DNA of 64,000 nucleotides from Perlucidibaca sp. (GTDB taxonomy: Bacteria; Pseudomonadota; Gammaproteobacteria; Pseudomonadales; Moraxellaceae): contig JAHFSA010000003.1 of NCBI GenBank assembly GCA_023265995.1, forward strand, positions 62,001 to 126,000, read 5' to 3'. The first letter of the stretch is position 1. Each line of letters starts with the position of its first letter. The notes under the pieces were generated by a model. It was not told where the DNA came from. It searched no databases and saw nothing but the letters and a program-made list of their open reading frames with translations. The position numbers and the translations under genes were made by a program. This document shows, piece after piece, positions 10,416 through 20,371 of the stretch.

Positions 10416-10970
10416 ATGCTGAACGATCTCAAGAAGGACTGCGAAGTCCGCATGACGAAGACCATCGATGCGCTGGAGCAGGCCTTCAGCCGCGTGCGCA
10501 CTGGTCGCGCCCATCCGTCCATGCTCAAGGATGTCATGGTGCCGTACTACGGCACTGACACGCCGCTGATGCAGGTCGCCAACGTCAACGTCGACGATGC
10601 CCGCACCCTCATCGTGCAGCCCTACGAGCGCAACATGGTGGGCGCCATCGACAAGGCCATCCGCAATGCCGACCTGGGCCTCAACCCGGTCACCGCCGAT
10701 GTCATTCGCGTGCCGCTGCCGGCGCTGACCGAGCAGACCCGTCGCGACATGCAGAAGATGGCGCGCAACGAGACCGAAGGCGCCCGTGTCGCGCTGCGCA
10801 ACATCCGCCGCGATGTGCTCGCCGACATCAAGGAACTGCTCAAGGAAAAGGAAATTTCCGAGGATGACGAGCGTCGCGCCAGCGATGACGTGCAGAAGAT
10901 CACCGACCGCTTCGTGGCCGAGGCAGACAAGATGCTCGCCGCCAAGGAAGCCGAGCTGATGCAGGTCTGA
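10416..10970 (+). CDS. frr: Ribosome recycling factor
   Basis: RRF works with EF-G to split post-termination ribosomes. The 184-residue product begins [46 protein letters not shown] and has [34 protein letters not shown], matching the three-helix domain I and beta domain II arrangement. CCCGGAGC before the ATG provides a ribosome binding site. It lies 27 bases after pyrH and 3 before uppS. Confidence 0.98.
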   Translation: MLNDLKKDCEVRMTKTIDALEQAFSRVRTGRAHPSMLKDVMVPYYGTDTPLMQVANVNVDDARTLIVQPYERNMVGAIDKAIRNADLGLNPVTADVIRVPLPALTEQTRRDMQKMARNETEGARVALRNIRRDVLADIKELLKEKEISEDDERRASDDVQKITDRFVAEADKMLAAKEAELMQV

Positions 10971-10973
10971 ACC

Positions 10974-11753
10974 ATGACGACCCCGGATGCACCGGCCAGT
11001 TCGGCACCTGATGCCAGCGCCGATGCCGGCCTGTTGCCGCGCCACGTCGCCGTCATCATGGATGGCAACAACCGCTGGGCCAAGCAGCGCGGCCTGCCGG
11101 GCACCGACGGCCATGCCGCCGGCGAAAAGGCCTTGCGTGACATCGTCGAGGTCGCCGCGCGCGCGCAGATCGAAGTCCTGACCGTGTTCGCCTTTTCCAG
11201 CGAGAACTGGCGTCGGCCGCCGCACGAGGTGGCCGCGCTCATGCAGCTCTTCCTCATGGCGCTGCAGGTGCGTGTGCTGGAGCTGAACAAGGCGCGCATC
11301 CGCCTGCGTTTCATCGGCGACCGCTCGGCCTTCTCTCCCGAACTGCAGGCTGGCATGCTGGCGGCAGAAGCGGAGACCGCCGGTCATGAGCGCATGACCC
11401 TGGTCATCGCCGTCAACTATGGTGGCCAGTGGGATGTCGCCCAGGCCGCGCGCCGGCTCGCCGAGGAAGTGGCGGCGGGGCGCCTGGCAGCGGCCGACAT
11501 CGACGCCGAGCGTCTCGGTGGCCAGGTCGAGATGGCGGACCTGCCGCCGGTCGATCTGCTCATCCGTACCGGAGGCGAGTTGCGCATCAGCAATTTCGTG
11601 CTCTGGCAGTCCGCTTATGCGGAGTACTATTTCAGTGACGTCTTGTGGCCGGACTTCGGCCACGCCCAGCTGCATGCCGCGCTGACTGACTTTGCTCAGC
11701 GGCAGCGACGTTTTGGCCGCACATCAGAACAAATAGAGGCCCTACATGCTTAA
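10974..11753 (+). CDS. uppS: Isoprenyl (undecaprenyl) diphosphate synthase
   Basis: UppS condenses eight isopentenyl diphosphates onto farnesyl diphosphate to make the C55 carrier for peptidoglycan and LPS. The product is 259 residues. It has the catalytic-aspartate loop HVAVIMDGNNRWAKQRGLPGTDGHAAG, FAFSSENWRRPPHEV, and the RTGGELRISNFVLWQSAYAEYYFSDVLWPDF block. The 20-residue Ala/Pro/Ser-rich N-terminus (TTPDAPASSAPDAS) before the core is longer than in E. coli. It overlaps cdsA by eight bases; together with dxr and uppP elsewhere in the window it serves undecaprenyl carrier supply. Confidence 0.96.
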   Translation: MTTPDAPASSAPDASADAGLLPRHVAVIMDGNNRWAKQRGLPGTDGHAAGEKALRDIVEVAARAQIEVLTVFAFSSENWRRPPHEVAALMQLFLMALQVRVLELNKARIRLRFIGDRSAFSPELQAGMLAAEAETAGHERMTLVIAVNYGGQWDVAQAARRLAEEVAAGRLAAADIDAERLGGQVEMADLPPVDLLIRTGGELRISNFVLWQSAYAEYYFSDVLWPDFGHAQLHAALTDFAQRQRRFGRTSEQIEALHA

Positions 11754-12552
11754 GGAACGCGTGCTGACCGCCCTGGTCCTGCTCCCGCTGGTTTTCTGGA
11801 CGGTTTTCGGTGGCGTCGCCCTGGCTTTCCCCCTGTTCGCCGCGACCATCGTGCTGATCGCCGCCTGGGAGTGGACCGCCATGATGCGCTGGCCGTCGCC
11901 GCTGGCGCGTGCCGGCTTCGTGGCCGTCACCGCCGCGCTGCTCTGGCACCAGAACGGGCAGACCCTGGCCACGCTCGGCCCCATGCTGGCCGCCGCCTCG
12001 GTGTTCTGGCTGCTGGCCCTGCTCTGGGTCAGCCGCTATCCGGAAGGTGCCGAGCGCTGGGATCGTCCGTGGATGATGGCGCCGGTCGGCCTGCTCCTGC
12101 TGGTGCCGACCTGGGCTGGCCTGGTGCTGCTGCACGCACAGTCGCCGTGGTGGCTGATCTATCTCCTGCTGCTGGTCTGGGGTGCCGACACCGGCGCCTA
12201 CTTCGCCGGCCGCAGCTTCGGCAAGACCAAGCTGGCTCCGGCAGTCAGCCCGGCCAAGACCCGCGAAGGCCTCTATGGCGGCCTCGCCACCACCATGGCG
12301 GTGATGGTCGCCGTGGCCTGCTATCTGGGCATGCCCATGGCCAAGGCGCTGCCCTTCGCCGTGGTGTCGCTGATCACCGTGCTGGCCTCGGTGCTGGGCG
12401 ACCTGCTCGAATCCATGGTCAAGCGCCGTGCCGGCATCAAGGATTCCGGCAACATCTTCCCGGGACATGGCGGTGCGCTCGATCGCATCGATTCCATCAC
12501 CGCGGCCGCGCCGGTGTTCCTGACCGGCTGGTGGCTGGCCGGCGGCTTCTGA
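11746..12552 (+). CDS. cdsA: Phosphatidate cytidylyltransferase (CDP-diglyceride synthase)
   Basis: CdsA makes CDP-diacylglycerol from phosphatidate and CTP at the inner membrane. The 268-residue product is a polytopic membrane protein with hydrophobic segments from residue 5 onward. It has the family signature [28 protein letters not shown] near the C-terminus. The start overlaps the end of uppS by eight bases, and dxr follows after seven bases. Confidence 0.95.
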   Translation: MLKERVLTALVLLPLVFWTVFGGVALAFPLFAATIVLIAAWEWTAMMRWPSPLARAGFVAVTAALLWHQNGQTLATLGPMLAAASVFWLLALLWVSRYPEGAERWDRPWMMAPVGLLLLVPTWAGLVLLHAQSPWWLIYLLLLVWGADTGAYFAGRSFGKTKLAPAVSPAKTREGLYGGLATTMAVMVAVACYLGMPMAKALPFAVVSLITVLASVLGDLLESMVKRRAGIKDSGNIFPGHGGALDRIDSITAAAPVFLTGWWLAGGF

Positions 12553-12559
12553 TTCCACA

Positions 12560-13741
12560 ATGACCTCAGCGCAGTCCCTCGTCATTCTCGGAGCCACCGG
12601 CTCCATCGGTCTCAGCACGCTGGATGTGGTGGCGCGTCACCCTGACCGCTACCGCGTGCATGCGCTCACCGCGCACCACCGTGTCGACGAGCTGGCCGCG
12701 CTTTGCCGCCGCTTCCATCCGCGCTATGCCGTGGTCGCCGGCGAAGCCGACGGCGAGCGCCTGCGCACGTTGCTGGCGGGCGAGGGCACCGAGGTGCTGA
12801 CTGGTGCCGAGGCGCTGCTGCAGGTGGCGGCCGATCCGGCGGTGGATGCCGTCATGGCCGCCATCGTCGGCGCCGCCGGCCTGCTGCCGACACTGGCGGC
12901 GGTGCGTGCCGGCAAGCGCGTGCTGCTCGCCAACAAGGAAGCCCTGGTCATGTCCGGCGCCTTGTTCATGCAGGCCGTGCGCGATCATGGCGCGACCCTG
13001 CTGCCCATCGACTCCGAGCACAACGCCATTTTCCAGTGCCTGCCGCGTGATCACGAGCGCGGCCTGCATCCGGTCGGTGTCGAGAAGCTCATCCTGACCG
13101 CATCCGGCGGCCCGTTCCGCGAGTGGACGGCCGAGCAGCTGCAGACGGTGACGCCGGCGCAGGCGGTCAAGCATCCGAACTGGTCCATGGGCCGCAAGAT
13201 CTCGGTCGACTCCGCCACCCTCATGAACAAGGGCCTGGAGTTCATCGAGGCCTGCTGGCTGTTCAATGCCCGCCCCGAGCAGGTCGAGGTGCTGGTGCAT
13301 CCGCAGAGCGTCATCCATTCCATGGTGCGCTACAGCGATGGTTCGGTGCTGGCGCAGCTCGGCAACCCCGACATGCGCACGCCGATTGCCCATGCCATGG
13401 CCTGGCCCGCGCGCATCGCCGCCGGGGTCGATGCGCTCGATCTCGCCGCCATGGGTCCGCTGGCCTTCGAGAAGCCCGATTTCGCGCGTTTCCCCTGCCT
13501 GCGTCTGGCACAGGAGGCCATGCAGGCCGGCGGTACCTGCCCGGCGGTGCTCAATGCCGCCAACGAAGTGGCAGTGGAGGCCTTCCTGGCCGGTCAATTG
13601 TCATTTATTGCCATCCCGACCTTGATCTCCCGCGTCATCTCGGAAATGCCCGTGTCAGCAGCTGATGAATTGGCTACTATTCTTGCAGCCGACCAGGAAG
13701 CTCGCGAACGCGCCCGGCGCATCCTGGCGTCGCTGACATGA
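12560..13741 (+). CDS. dxr: 1-deoxy-D-xylulose 5-phosphate reductoisomerase
   Basis: Dxr converts DXP to MEP with NADPH, the committed step of the non-mevalonate isoprenoid pathway. The 393-residue product has the Rossmann motif [46 protein letters not shown], the metal and substrate region [26 protein letters not shown], and [23 protein letters not shown]. It is complete and lies between cdsA and rseP in the conserved envelope block. Confidence 0.97.
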   Translation: MTSAQSLVILGATGSIGLSTLDVVARHPDRYRVHALTAHHRVDELAALCRRFHPRYAVVAGEADGERLRTLLAGEGTEVLTGAEALLQVAADPAVDAVMAAIVGAAGLLPTLAAVRAGKRVLLANKEALVMSGALFMQAVRDHGATLLPIDSEHNAIFQCLPRDHERGLHPVGVEKLILTASGGPFREWTAEQLQTVTPAQAVKHPNWSMGRKISVDSATLMNKGLEFIEACWLFNARPEQVEVLVHPQSVIHSMVRYSDGSVLAQLGNPDMRTPIAHAMAWPARIAAGVDALDLAAMGPLAFEKPDFARFPCLRLAQEAMQAGGTCPAVLNAANEVAVEAFLAGQLSFIAIPTLISRVISEMPVSAADELATILAADQEARERARRILASLT

Positions 13742-13762
13742 TCCTGCGCGGGGGGCGATGAC

Positions 13763-15127
13763 ATGCAGTTCTTACAGATCGTTCTCGCCGGCATCCTGAT
13801 CCTCGGTCCGCTCATCGCCATCCATGAATATGGTCATTTCTGGATGGCGCGCCGCTGCGGCGTGCGCGTGCTGACCTTCTCCATCGGCTTCGGTCCTGCG
13901 GTCTGGCAATACACCGGTCGTGACGGCACCGAATACCGTCTGGCCGCTATTCCGCTTGGCGGCTTCGTGCGCATGCTCGACGAGCGCGAAGGCGAGGTGC
14001 CGGATTCGCTCAAGCCCTATGCCTTCAATCGCCAGCCGCTGTCGGCGCGCATGGCCATCGTCGCCGCCGGCCCGCTGATCAATCTGCTGGTGGCCGTGCT
14101 GCTCTACTGGCTGCTCTTCCTGCAAGGTGGCGAAAGCCTGCGTCCTGTCGTCGGCCGCGTGCTGCCGAGTTCGGCCGCCGCCAGTGCCGGTGTGCTGCCC
14201 GGCGACGAGCTGCTGGCCATAGACGGCCGTGATGTCCTCGACTGGGAGGCGGTCAGCTATTCACTCATGGATCGCCTCGGCGAATCCGGTCCGGTGGTGT
14301 TCAGCGTGCGCCCGCGCGGCGTCGAGCACAGCGTCAACCGCACCCTGACCATCAAGAACTACCTGGCGAAAAGCAACAGCGATCCTTTCCGCGAACTCGG
14401 CCTGATTCCCTGGGCGCCGGCCATGCCGCCGGTGATCGGCACGGTCAGCACGAGCAGCGCCGCCGACCTCGCCGGCCTGCAGGCACGCGATGTCGTGCTT
14501 GAAATCAACGGTCATGTCATCAAGGAATGGTCCCAGGTCGTTGAGGAGATCGTGGCCAGTCCGGAGAAGGCCATGACCTGGCGCATCGACCGTGGCGGCG
14601 AGCGTTTCTACATGACGGTCACCCCCGGCATGGAACGCGACGGCCTCAGCGACCAGTGGCGTGGTCGGTTGGGTATTGCGGTTGCCGAGGCGAATGTCCA
14701 TATTCCGGACGAGTACAAGCGCAGCAACGGTCTCGGACCGGTGACGGCGCTGGTCGCGGCGGTCGGCAAGACCTGGCAGATCATGAGCCTGTCGCTGACC
14801 TCGTTGTGGAAAATGCTGACCGGGCTGATCGGGGTCGACAACTTGAGCGGCCCCATCACCATTGTTAAAGTCGCCGGCCAGAGTGCCAGCATGGGCTGGC
14901 AGGCCTTTGTCGGTTTCATGGCCCTGCTCAGTGTCAGTCTGGGCGTGTTGAACCTGCTGCCGATCCCTGTACTGGACGGTGGCCACCTGTTGTATTACGC
15001 GATCGAGGCGATCTGGCGTAGACCCCTTCCGGAGTCCGTGCAGTTGCTGGGTTTGCGAGTAGGGGTCGCTCTCATGGGCAGCGTCATGTTGCTGGCCATA
15101 TTGAACGACATTCGTCGCTTGTTCTGA
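13763..15127 (+). CDS. rseP: RIP metalloprotease (site-2 protease family)
   Basis: RseP is an inner-membrane zinc protease that cleaves within the membrane to release sigma-E from its anti-sigma factor. The 454-residue product has the HEYGHFW zinc site (HExxH) in its first membrane segment, two tandem PDZ regions (around VGRVLPSSAAASAGVLPGDELLAIDG and IGTVSTSSAADLAGLQARDVVLEING), and the C-terminal LLPIPVLDGGHLLYY motif with the third zinc ligand. It lies directly before bamA, an envelope-assembly gene of the sigma-E regulon in related bacteria. Confidence 0.96.
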   Translation: MQFLQIVLAGILILGPLIAIHEYGHFWMARRCGVRVLTFSIGFGPAVWQYTGRDGTEYRLAAIPLGGFVRMLDEREGEVPDSLKPYAFNRQPLSARMAIVAAGPLINLLVAVLLYWLLFLQGGESLRPVVGRVLPSSAAASAGVLPGDELLAIDGRDVLDWEAVSYSLMDRLGESGPVVFSVRPRGVEHSVNRTLTIKNYLAKSNSDPFRELGLIPWAPAMPPVIGTVSTSSAADLAGLQARDVVLEINGHVIKEWSQVVEEIVASPEKAMTWRIDRGGERFYMTVTPGMERDGLSDQWRGRLGIAVAEANVHIPDEYKRSNGLGPVTALVAAVGKTWQIMSLSLTSLWKMLTGLIGVDNLSGPITIVKVAGQSASMGWQAFVGFMALLSVSLGVLNLLPIPVLDGGHLLYYAIEAIWRRPLPESVQLLGLRVGVALMGSVMLLAILNDIRRLF

Positions 15128-15146
15128 ATCTGGAATTGCAGAGTAG

Positions 15147-17504
15147 ATGATCCGAATCCGGCCGCATTGGCCCACAATCTCGATGTTGTCGCTGGCTGTT
15201 GCTCTCGCCAGTTCGCCGGCCCAGGCCGACACCTTTGTCGTCAAGGACATCCGTCTCGAAGGCCTCGGCCGTCTCTCGGCCTCCAGCGTCTATGCCCTGC
15301 TGCCAGTCTCCGCCGGTGATGCCGTCGGCGACGAGCGCACCGCCGACATCGTCAAGGCCCTGTTCGCCTCCGGCCAGTTCGAGGATGTCCAGGTACTGCG
15401 CGATGGCGATGCCCTGGTGGTGCGCGTGGTCGAGCGCCCGAGCATTTCCAGCATCGAACTCACCGGCAACCAGTCCATCAACAAGGACGACCTGCTCAAG
15501 GGCCTGAAGTCCATCGGCCTGGCCGAGGGCGAGGTCTTCAAGCGCGCCGCGCTCGATCAGGTCAAGCTCGAACTGCAACGCCAGTACGCCTCCCAGGGCC
15601 GCTACGGCGCCAGCGTCACGGCTGTCGCCAAGCCGCTGCCGCGCAACCGCGTCGCCCTCAGCATCACCATCAAGGAAGGCGAGACGGCGCGTATCAAGCG
15701 CATCAGCATCAACGGCAACAACGTCTTCAGCGATGCCACCCTGCTCAAGCAGCTGCAGCTGCAGTCCAGCCATCTGCTGTCGTTCATCTACAGCGATGAC
15801 AAGTACTCGCGCGAGAAGCTGACCGCCGACCTCGAAACCCTGCGTTCCTACTACCTGGATCGCGGCTATCTGCGCTTCAACGTCGACTCCACCCAGGTCA
15901 GCCTGTCGCCGGACAAGGACCAGGTCTACATCGACGTCAACGTCAGCGAAGGCGAGCCCTACAAGATCTCCGACGTGCGTCTGGCCGGCGAGTTCCCGGT
16001 GCCCGAGAGCGAGCTGCGCGGCCTGCTGCTGACCCAGCCGGGCCAGATCTATTCGCAGAAGATCGTGACCCTGACCGATGAAGTCATCAGCCGTCGTCTC
16101 GGCCGTGACGGCTATCTGCTCGCCGATGTCCAGGGCGTGCCCGAACTCGACGACAGCACCAAGACCGCCAAGCTGGTCTACTACGTCAACCCGAACCGCG
16201 TCATGTCGGTGCGCCGCATCAACTTCAGCGGCAACCTGAAGACCGATGACTCGGTGCTGCGTCGCGAAATGCGCCAGTTCGAGGGTGCCCAGGCATCCGG
16301 CGAGAAGATCGACCTGTCCAAGCTGCGTCTGCAGCGCCTCGGCTTCTTCAGCGACGTCAAGGTCGAGAATGCCCGCGTGCCGGGCACCACCGACCAGGTC
16401 GACGTCAATGTCGCCGTCACCGAGCAGCCGTCGGGCTCGATCAGCGCCAGCCTCGGCTACTCGCAGAACGCCGGTCTGGTGTTCGGCGCCAACGTCAGCC
16501 AGACCAACTTCCTCGGCACCGGCAACAAGGTCACGCTCGGTCTCAACCGTTCGGACATCCGCGACTCCTACAACTTCTCCTACGTGAATCCGTATTTCAC
16601 GCCGGAAGGCATCAGCCGCGGCTACAACCTGTACGTGCGCCAGACCAAGTTCGACAACCTCAACATCAGCAACTACGCCACCGATTCCATGGGTGGCAAC
16701 GTCAGCTTCAGCTACCCGATCGACGAAACCGAGACCATCAGCTTCGCGCTCGGCTATGACCAGACCAAGATCAAGCTCGGCACGCTGCCGTCGGAAGTGG
16801 TCTACGACTTCGTCCAGAAGAATGGCGACAGCCTGGCGACGGTCACCGGCACCACGTCCTGGCAGCGCAACACGCTCAACCGCGGCGTCTTCCCGACGGC
16901 CGGCGGCTATCAGTCCGTGGCCCTGGAAATGGGTCTGCCGGGCAGCGATGTCGGCTTCTACAAGCTGACCTTCAACGGCCAGCGCTACTTCCCGCTGCGC
17001 AGCAACTGGGTCGGTCGCAGCTATGCCCGTCTCGGTTATGCCGACGGCTTCAGCGGCGGCGACAGCCTGCCGTTCTACCGCAACTTCTTCGGCGGTGGCT
17101 TCGGCTCCGTGCGCGGCTTCCGTGACAACTCCATGGGCCCGCACAGCGGTCTGGTCGATCGCAGCACCGGCCTGTCGGCGCTCGGCAAGCCGGAAGCGGT
17201 GGGCGGCAACGTCCAGGTCGAAGGCGGCCTCGAGCTGATCTTCCCGGCACCGTTCATCGAGGACAACAGCAAGGTCCGCACGCTCGCCTTCATCGATGCC
17301 GGCAACGTCTTCGACACCAAGGTGAACGGCCCGAACGGCGAGGACTACAGCCCCGATATCGGCCAGCTGCGCTACTCGGTCGGCGTCGGCCTGTCCTGGA
17401 TCACGCCCATCGGCCCGCTCACCTTCGCCATCGCCAAGCCGCTCAACACGCAGGATGGCGACGACACGCAGGTCTTCCAGTTTTCTCTCGGACAAGGGTT
17501 CTGA
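15147..17504 (+). CDS. bamA: Outer membrane protein assembly factor BamA
   Basis: BamA is the core Omp85 protein that folds beta-barrel proteins into the outer membrane. The 785-residue precursor has a signal peptide ending near ASSPAQA-DTF (about residue 27), five POTRA repeats (first FVVKDIRLEGLGRLSASSVYALLPVSAGD), and a C-terminal 16-strand barrel. The barrel carries the conserved VRGF loop motif (GSVRGFRDNSMGP) and ends QVFQFSLGQGF with a terminal Phe, the usual beta-signal. It sits between rseP and skp, as in most gammaproteobacteria. Confidence 0.97.
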   Translation: MIRIRPHWPTISMLSLAVALASSPAQADTFVVKDIRLEGLGRLSASSVYALLPVSAGDAVGDERTADIVKALFASGQFEDVQVLRDGDALVVRVVERPSISSIELTGNQSINKDDLLKGLKSIGLAEGEVFKRAALDQVKLELQRQYASQGRYGASVTAVAKPLPRNRVALSITIKEGETARIKRISINGNNVFSDATLLKQLQLQSSHLLSFIYSDDKYSREKLTADLETLRSYYLDRGYLRFNVDSTQVSLSPDKDQVYIDVNVSEGEPYKISDVRLAGEFPVPESELRGLLLTQPGQIYSQKIVTLTDEVISRRLGRDGYLLADVQGVPELDDSTKTAKLVYYVNPNRVMSVRRINFSGNLKTDDSVLRREMRQFEGAQASGEKIDLSKLRLQRLGFFSDVKVENARVPGTTDQVDVNVAVTEQPSGSISASLGYSQNAGLVFGANVSQTNFLGTGNKVTLGLNRSDIRDSYNFSYVNPYFTPEGISRGYNLYVRQTKFDNLNISNYATDSMGGNVSFSYPIDETETISFALGYDQTKIKLGTLPSEVVYDFVQKNGDSLATVTGTTSWQRNTLNRGVFPTAGGYQSVALEMGLPGSDVGFYKLTFNGQRYFPLRSNWVGRSYARLGYADGFSGGDSLPFYRNFFGGGFGSVRGFRDNSMGPHSGLVDRSTGLSALGKPEAVGGNVQVEGGLELIFPAPFIEDNSKVRTLAFIDAGNVFDTKVNGPNGEDYSPDIGQLRYSVGVGLSWITPIGPLTFAIAKPLNTQDGDDTQVFQFSLGQGF

Positions 17505-17509
17505 TCTTC

Positions 17510-18037
17510 ATGAAAAAGCAGTGGATGAGTGTGGTACTGGCCGGCCTCGTGGCCGTTGGCGGCAGCAGCCTGGCCCTGGCGGCTCCGGCTCAGGGTGGCA
17601 TGCGCATTGCCGTTCTCGACATGCAGGCCGCGTTGCTCGACACCGACGTCGCCAAGTCGGCGAAGACCAGGCTGCAGGCTGAACTGAAGCCGCAGTACGA
17701 CAAGGCCGATCTGCTCCGTCGCGACATCAAGGCGCTGGACGACAAGTTCCAGAAAGATGGCGCGACCATGAGCGAGAAGGACAAGAAGGCCCTGCGCAGC
17801 CAGCAGGCCGCCAAGGTCGCCGAGTTCAACAATCTGCTGCAGCAGGCCCAGAAGCGTTCGCAGGATGCCGAGCAGGAAGTGCTCAACAAGCTGCTGCCCA
17901 GCTTCAAGACCGCTGTCGAGGATCTGCGCAAGACCGGCGAATATGATCTCGTGCTCGATCGTCGTTCGGCCATCTACGTGGTGCCGGAAGCCGATCTGAC
18001 CAAGCGTGTCACCGAACGTCTGAATGTCGTCAAGTAA
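17510..18037 (+). CDS. skp: Periplasmic OmpH/Skp family chaperone
   Basis: Skp is a trimeric jellyfish-shaped chaperone that carries unfolded outer membrane proteins to BamA. The 175-residue product has a signal peptide MKKQWMSVVLAGLVAVGGSSLALA-APAQG, then MRIAVLDMQAALLDTDVAKSAKTRLQAELKPQYDKADLLRRDIKALDDKFQKDG with long heptad-like, charge-rich helices, and a C-terminal YDLVLDRRSAIYVVPEADLTKRVTERLN strand typical of OmpH. It starts five bases after the bamA stop. Confidence 0.94.
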   Translation: MKKQWMSVVLAGLVAVGGSSLALAAPAQGGMRIAVLDMQAALLDTDVAKSAKTRLQAELKPQYDKADLLRRDIKALDDKFQKDGATMSEKDKKALRSQQAAKVAEFNNLLQQAQKRSQDAEQEVLNKLLPSFKTAVEDLRKTGEYDLVLDRRSAIYVVPEADLTKRVTERLNVVK

Positions 18038-18073
18038 GAGCGACCAGGGCAGGGCGAGGCAAGGAGAGGTCGC

Positions 18074-19096
18074 ATGCAGGGCATGACGCTGGGAGAGCTG
18101 GCCGCCGAGTTTTCCGGCGAGCTGCGCGGAGATCCGGACTATCGTGTCAGTGGCCTGGCCACCCTGCAGTCGGCCGGTCCCGGCCAGCTGGCCTTCCTGG
18201 CCAACCCGCGCTACCGCCCGCAGTTGCAGGACACCCGAGCCGGTGCCGTGCTGCTGCGCCCGGAAGATGCCGAAGGCTACGCCGGGCAGGCGCTGCTGGT
18301 GGCCAATCCCTATCTCGTCTTCGCCCATCTCACGCATCGCTTCGACCGCACGCCGCGCCCGGCCACGGGCGTGCATCCGTCGGCCGTCGTCGCCGCCTCG
18401 GCGGTGGTGCCGGCCTCGGCCTGCATCGGCCCGCTGGCGGTCATCGGCGAGCATGTGGTGCTTGGCGAACGGGTGATCATCGAGTCAGGCGCGGTCATTC
18501 AGGATCGTGTCACCATCGCGGACGATAGTCGTATTCGCAGCCGCGTCGTGATCTATCACGATTGCCAGCTCGGCGCGCGCGTCAACGTGCATGCCGGCGC
18601 GGTCATCGGCGGTGACGGCTTCGGCTTCGCCAACGAACGCGGCAAGTGGCGCAAGATCGCCCAGATCGGGCGCGTGGTGATTCACGACGATGTCGACATC
18701 GGCGCCAACACCACCATTGATCGCGGCGCCCTTGAGGATACGGTGATTCACACCGGTGCCATCATCGACAACCAGGTGCAGATCGCCCACAACGTGGTGA
18801 TCGGCGCGCATACCGCCATCGCGGCCTGCTGCGGCATTGCCGGCAGTACCCGCATTGGCGCCTATTGCGTCCTGGCTGGCGGGGTGGGCGTGGTCGGTCA
18901 TGTCGAGATCTGCGATCGCGTGCAGATCACCGGCATGACCATGATCACCAAGTCGATCAGCCAGCCCGGCTCCTATTCGTCGGGAACGGCTTTCGACAGC
19001 ACCGACAATTGGAAGAAAATGGCGGTGCGCCTGCGCCGCCTGGATGAACTGGCCCAGCGAGTGCGAGCACTCGAGGACGCCACCGACAAGTCATAA
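18074..19096 (+). CDS. lpxD: UDP-3-O-(3-hydroxyacyl)glucosamine N-acyltransferase
   Basis: LpxD adds the second hydroxyacyl chain (N-acylation) in lipid A synthesis. The 340-residue product has an N-terminal uridine-binding domain ([46 protein letters not shown]), then hexapeptide repeats, and the catalytic region [49 protein letters not shown]. The C-terminal helix [22 protein letters not shown] is also typical. MTLGEL, three codons in, is a possible start. It lies between skp and fabZ in the standard order. Confidence 0.97.
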   Translation: MQGMTLGELAAEFSGELRGDPDYRVSGLATLQSAGPGQLAFLANPRYRPQLQDTRAGAVLLRPEDAEGYAGQALLVANPYLVFAHLTHRFDRTPRPATGVHPSAVVAASAVVPASACIGPLAVIGEHVVLGERVIIESGAVIQDRVTIADDSRIRSRVVIYHDCQLGARVNVHAGAVIGGDGFGFANERGKWRKIAQIGRVVIHDDVDIGANTTIDRGALEDTVIHTGAIIDNQVQIAHNVVIGAHTAIAACCGIAGSTRIGAYCVLAGGVGVVGHVEICDRVQITGMTMITKSISQPGSYSSGTAFDSTDNWKKMAVRLRRLDELAQRVRALEDATDKS

Positions 19097-19149
19097 CCGT
19101 CGACCGGCATGTGCAACCCTGCCAGGCCGAGGTGCAGCGGAGATTTCTC

Positions 19150-19587
19150 ATGATGGATATCCAGCAGGTCATGCAGTACCTGCCGCAACGCTACCCGTTT
19201 CTCATGGTGGACCGTGTGCTCGAGATCGAGAAGGGCAAGAAGATCACCGGCTACAAGAACCTCACCATGAATGAAGAGTTCTTCCAGGGTCATTTCCCTG
19301 GCAAGCCAATCATGCCCGGCGTCATGATGATCGAGGCCATGGCCCAGATCGCCGGCGTGCTCGGTTTCGTGACCCATGACAAGAGCCCGCAGAGCGGCCA
19401 TCTCTATGTCTTCGCCGGCGCCGACAACATCCGCTTCAAGCGTCAGGTGGTGCCGGGCGACCGTCTCACCCTGGAGGCCGTGCCGACCGGTTCGCGCCGC
19501 CACATCCACAAGTTCTCCTGTCGCGCCCTGGTCGATGGCGAACTCGCCGCCAGTGCCGACATCCTGATTGCGGAGCAGGTCATATGA
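19150..19587 (+). CDS. fabZ: 3-hydroxyacyl-[acyl-carrier-protein] dehydratase FabZ
   Basis: FabZ dehydrates 3-hydroxyacyl-ACP in fatty acid elongation and competes with LpxA for hydroxyacyl-ACP, so its place between lpxD and lpxA links membrane lipid and LPS supply. The hotdog core shows [60 protein letters not shown], with the catalytic His of GHFPG and the Glu of MIEAMAQ. The ORF track starts 13 codons earlier. I chose MMDIQQVM because GGAG lies seven bases before it and the N-terminus then fits family length (145 residues). It overlaps lpxA by four bases. Confidence 0.95.
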   Translation: MMDIQQVMQYLPQRYPFLMVDRVLEIEKGKKITGYKNLTMNEEFFQGHFPGKPIMPGVMMIEAMAQIAGVLGFVTHDKSPQSGHLYVFAGADNIRFKRQVVPGDRLTLEAVPTGSRRHIHKFSCRALVDGELAASADILIAEQVI

Positions 19588-20360
19588 CACGCATCCACGC
19601 CACTGCCATTGTCGATCCGCGCGCCGAGCTGGCCGCTGACGTCGAGGTCGGTCCTTACAGCGTCATCGGTCCGGATGTCCGCATCGGCGCCGGCACCTGG
19701 ATAGGGCCGCATGTGGTGGTCAGCGGTCCGACCGTGATCGGCGAGCGCAATCGCATCTACCAGTTCGCCTCGGTCGGTGCCGATTGCCAGGACAAGAAGT
19801 ACCACGGCGAGCCCACGCGTCTGGAAATCGGTGATGACAACATCATCCGCGAGGCCTGCTCGCTGCATCGCGGCACGGTCCAGGACGAGAGCCTGACGCG
19901 CATCGGTCATCGCAACCTGCTCATGGTCAACAGCCATCTGGCGCATGACGTCATGATCGGCAACGACAACACCATCGCCAACAATGCCGGCATCGCCGGG
20001 CATGTGAAAATCGGCGACTTCGTCATCATCGGCGGCAACTCCGGCATCCACCAGTTCTGCCAGATCGGTTCCTACGCCATGCTCGGCGGCGGCACCACGC
20101 TGTTCAAGGACATCCCGGCCTTCGTCATGGCCAGCGGCAATCCGGCCGAGGCGCGCGGCATGAACTTCGAGGGCATGAAGCGCAAGGGCTGGTCGTCGCA
20201 GACCATCAACGACCTGCGTCGCGCCTACAAGATCGTGTTCCGTGACGGCCTGACCCTGGATGCGGCCTATCCGCTGCTCGAGGAACTCGCCGGAACCACG
20301 CCGGAAGTCCAGGTCTTCATCGATTCGCTGCGCTCCTCCACGCGCGGCATCGCCCGCTGA
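19584..20360 (+). CDS. lpxA: Acyl-ACP--UDP-N-acetylglucosamine O-acyltransferase
   Basis: LpxA performs the first step of lipid A synthesis, O-acylation of UDP-GlcNAc. The 258-residue product has hexapeptide beta-helix repeats from residue 3, the catalytic-His region [57 protein letters not shown], and the C-terminal helical domain [35 protein letters not shown]. The start overlaps the fabZ stop by four bases. Confidence 0.97.
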   Translation: MTRIHATAIVDPRAELAADVEVGPYSVIGPDVRIGAGTWIGPHVVVSGPTVIGERNRIYQFASVGADCQDKKYHGEPTRLEIGDDNIIREACSLHRGTVQDESLTRIGHRNLLMVNSHLAHDVMIGNDNTIANNAGIAGHVKIGDFVIIGGNSGIHQFCQIGSYAMLGGGTTLFKDIPAFVMASGNPAEARGMNFEGMKRKGWSSQTINDLRRAYKIVFRDGLTLDAAYPLLEELAGTTPEVQVFIDSLRSSTRGIAR

Positions 20361-20371
20361 GCGGGGCGCAG

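Noticed and set aside
9591-11675. 694-residue minus-strand ORF opposite pyrH, frr and uppS
   Set aside because: It spans three conserved genes and two intergenic gaps and has only shadow composition.
15084-17495. 803-residue minus-strand ORF opposite bamA
   Set aside because: bamA is complete with signal peptide, POTRA and barrel motifs; the antisense frame has no protein-like motifs.
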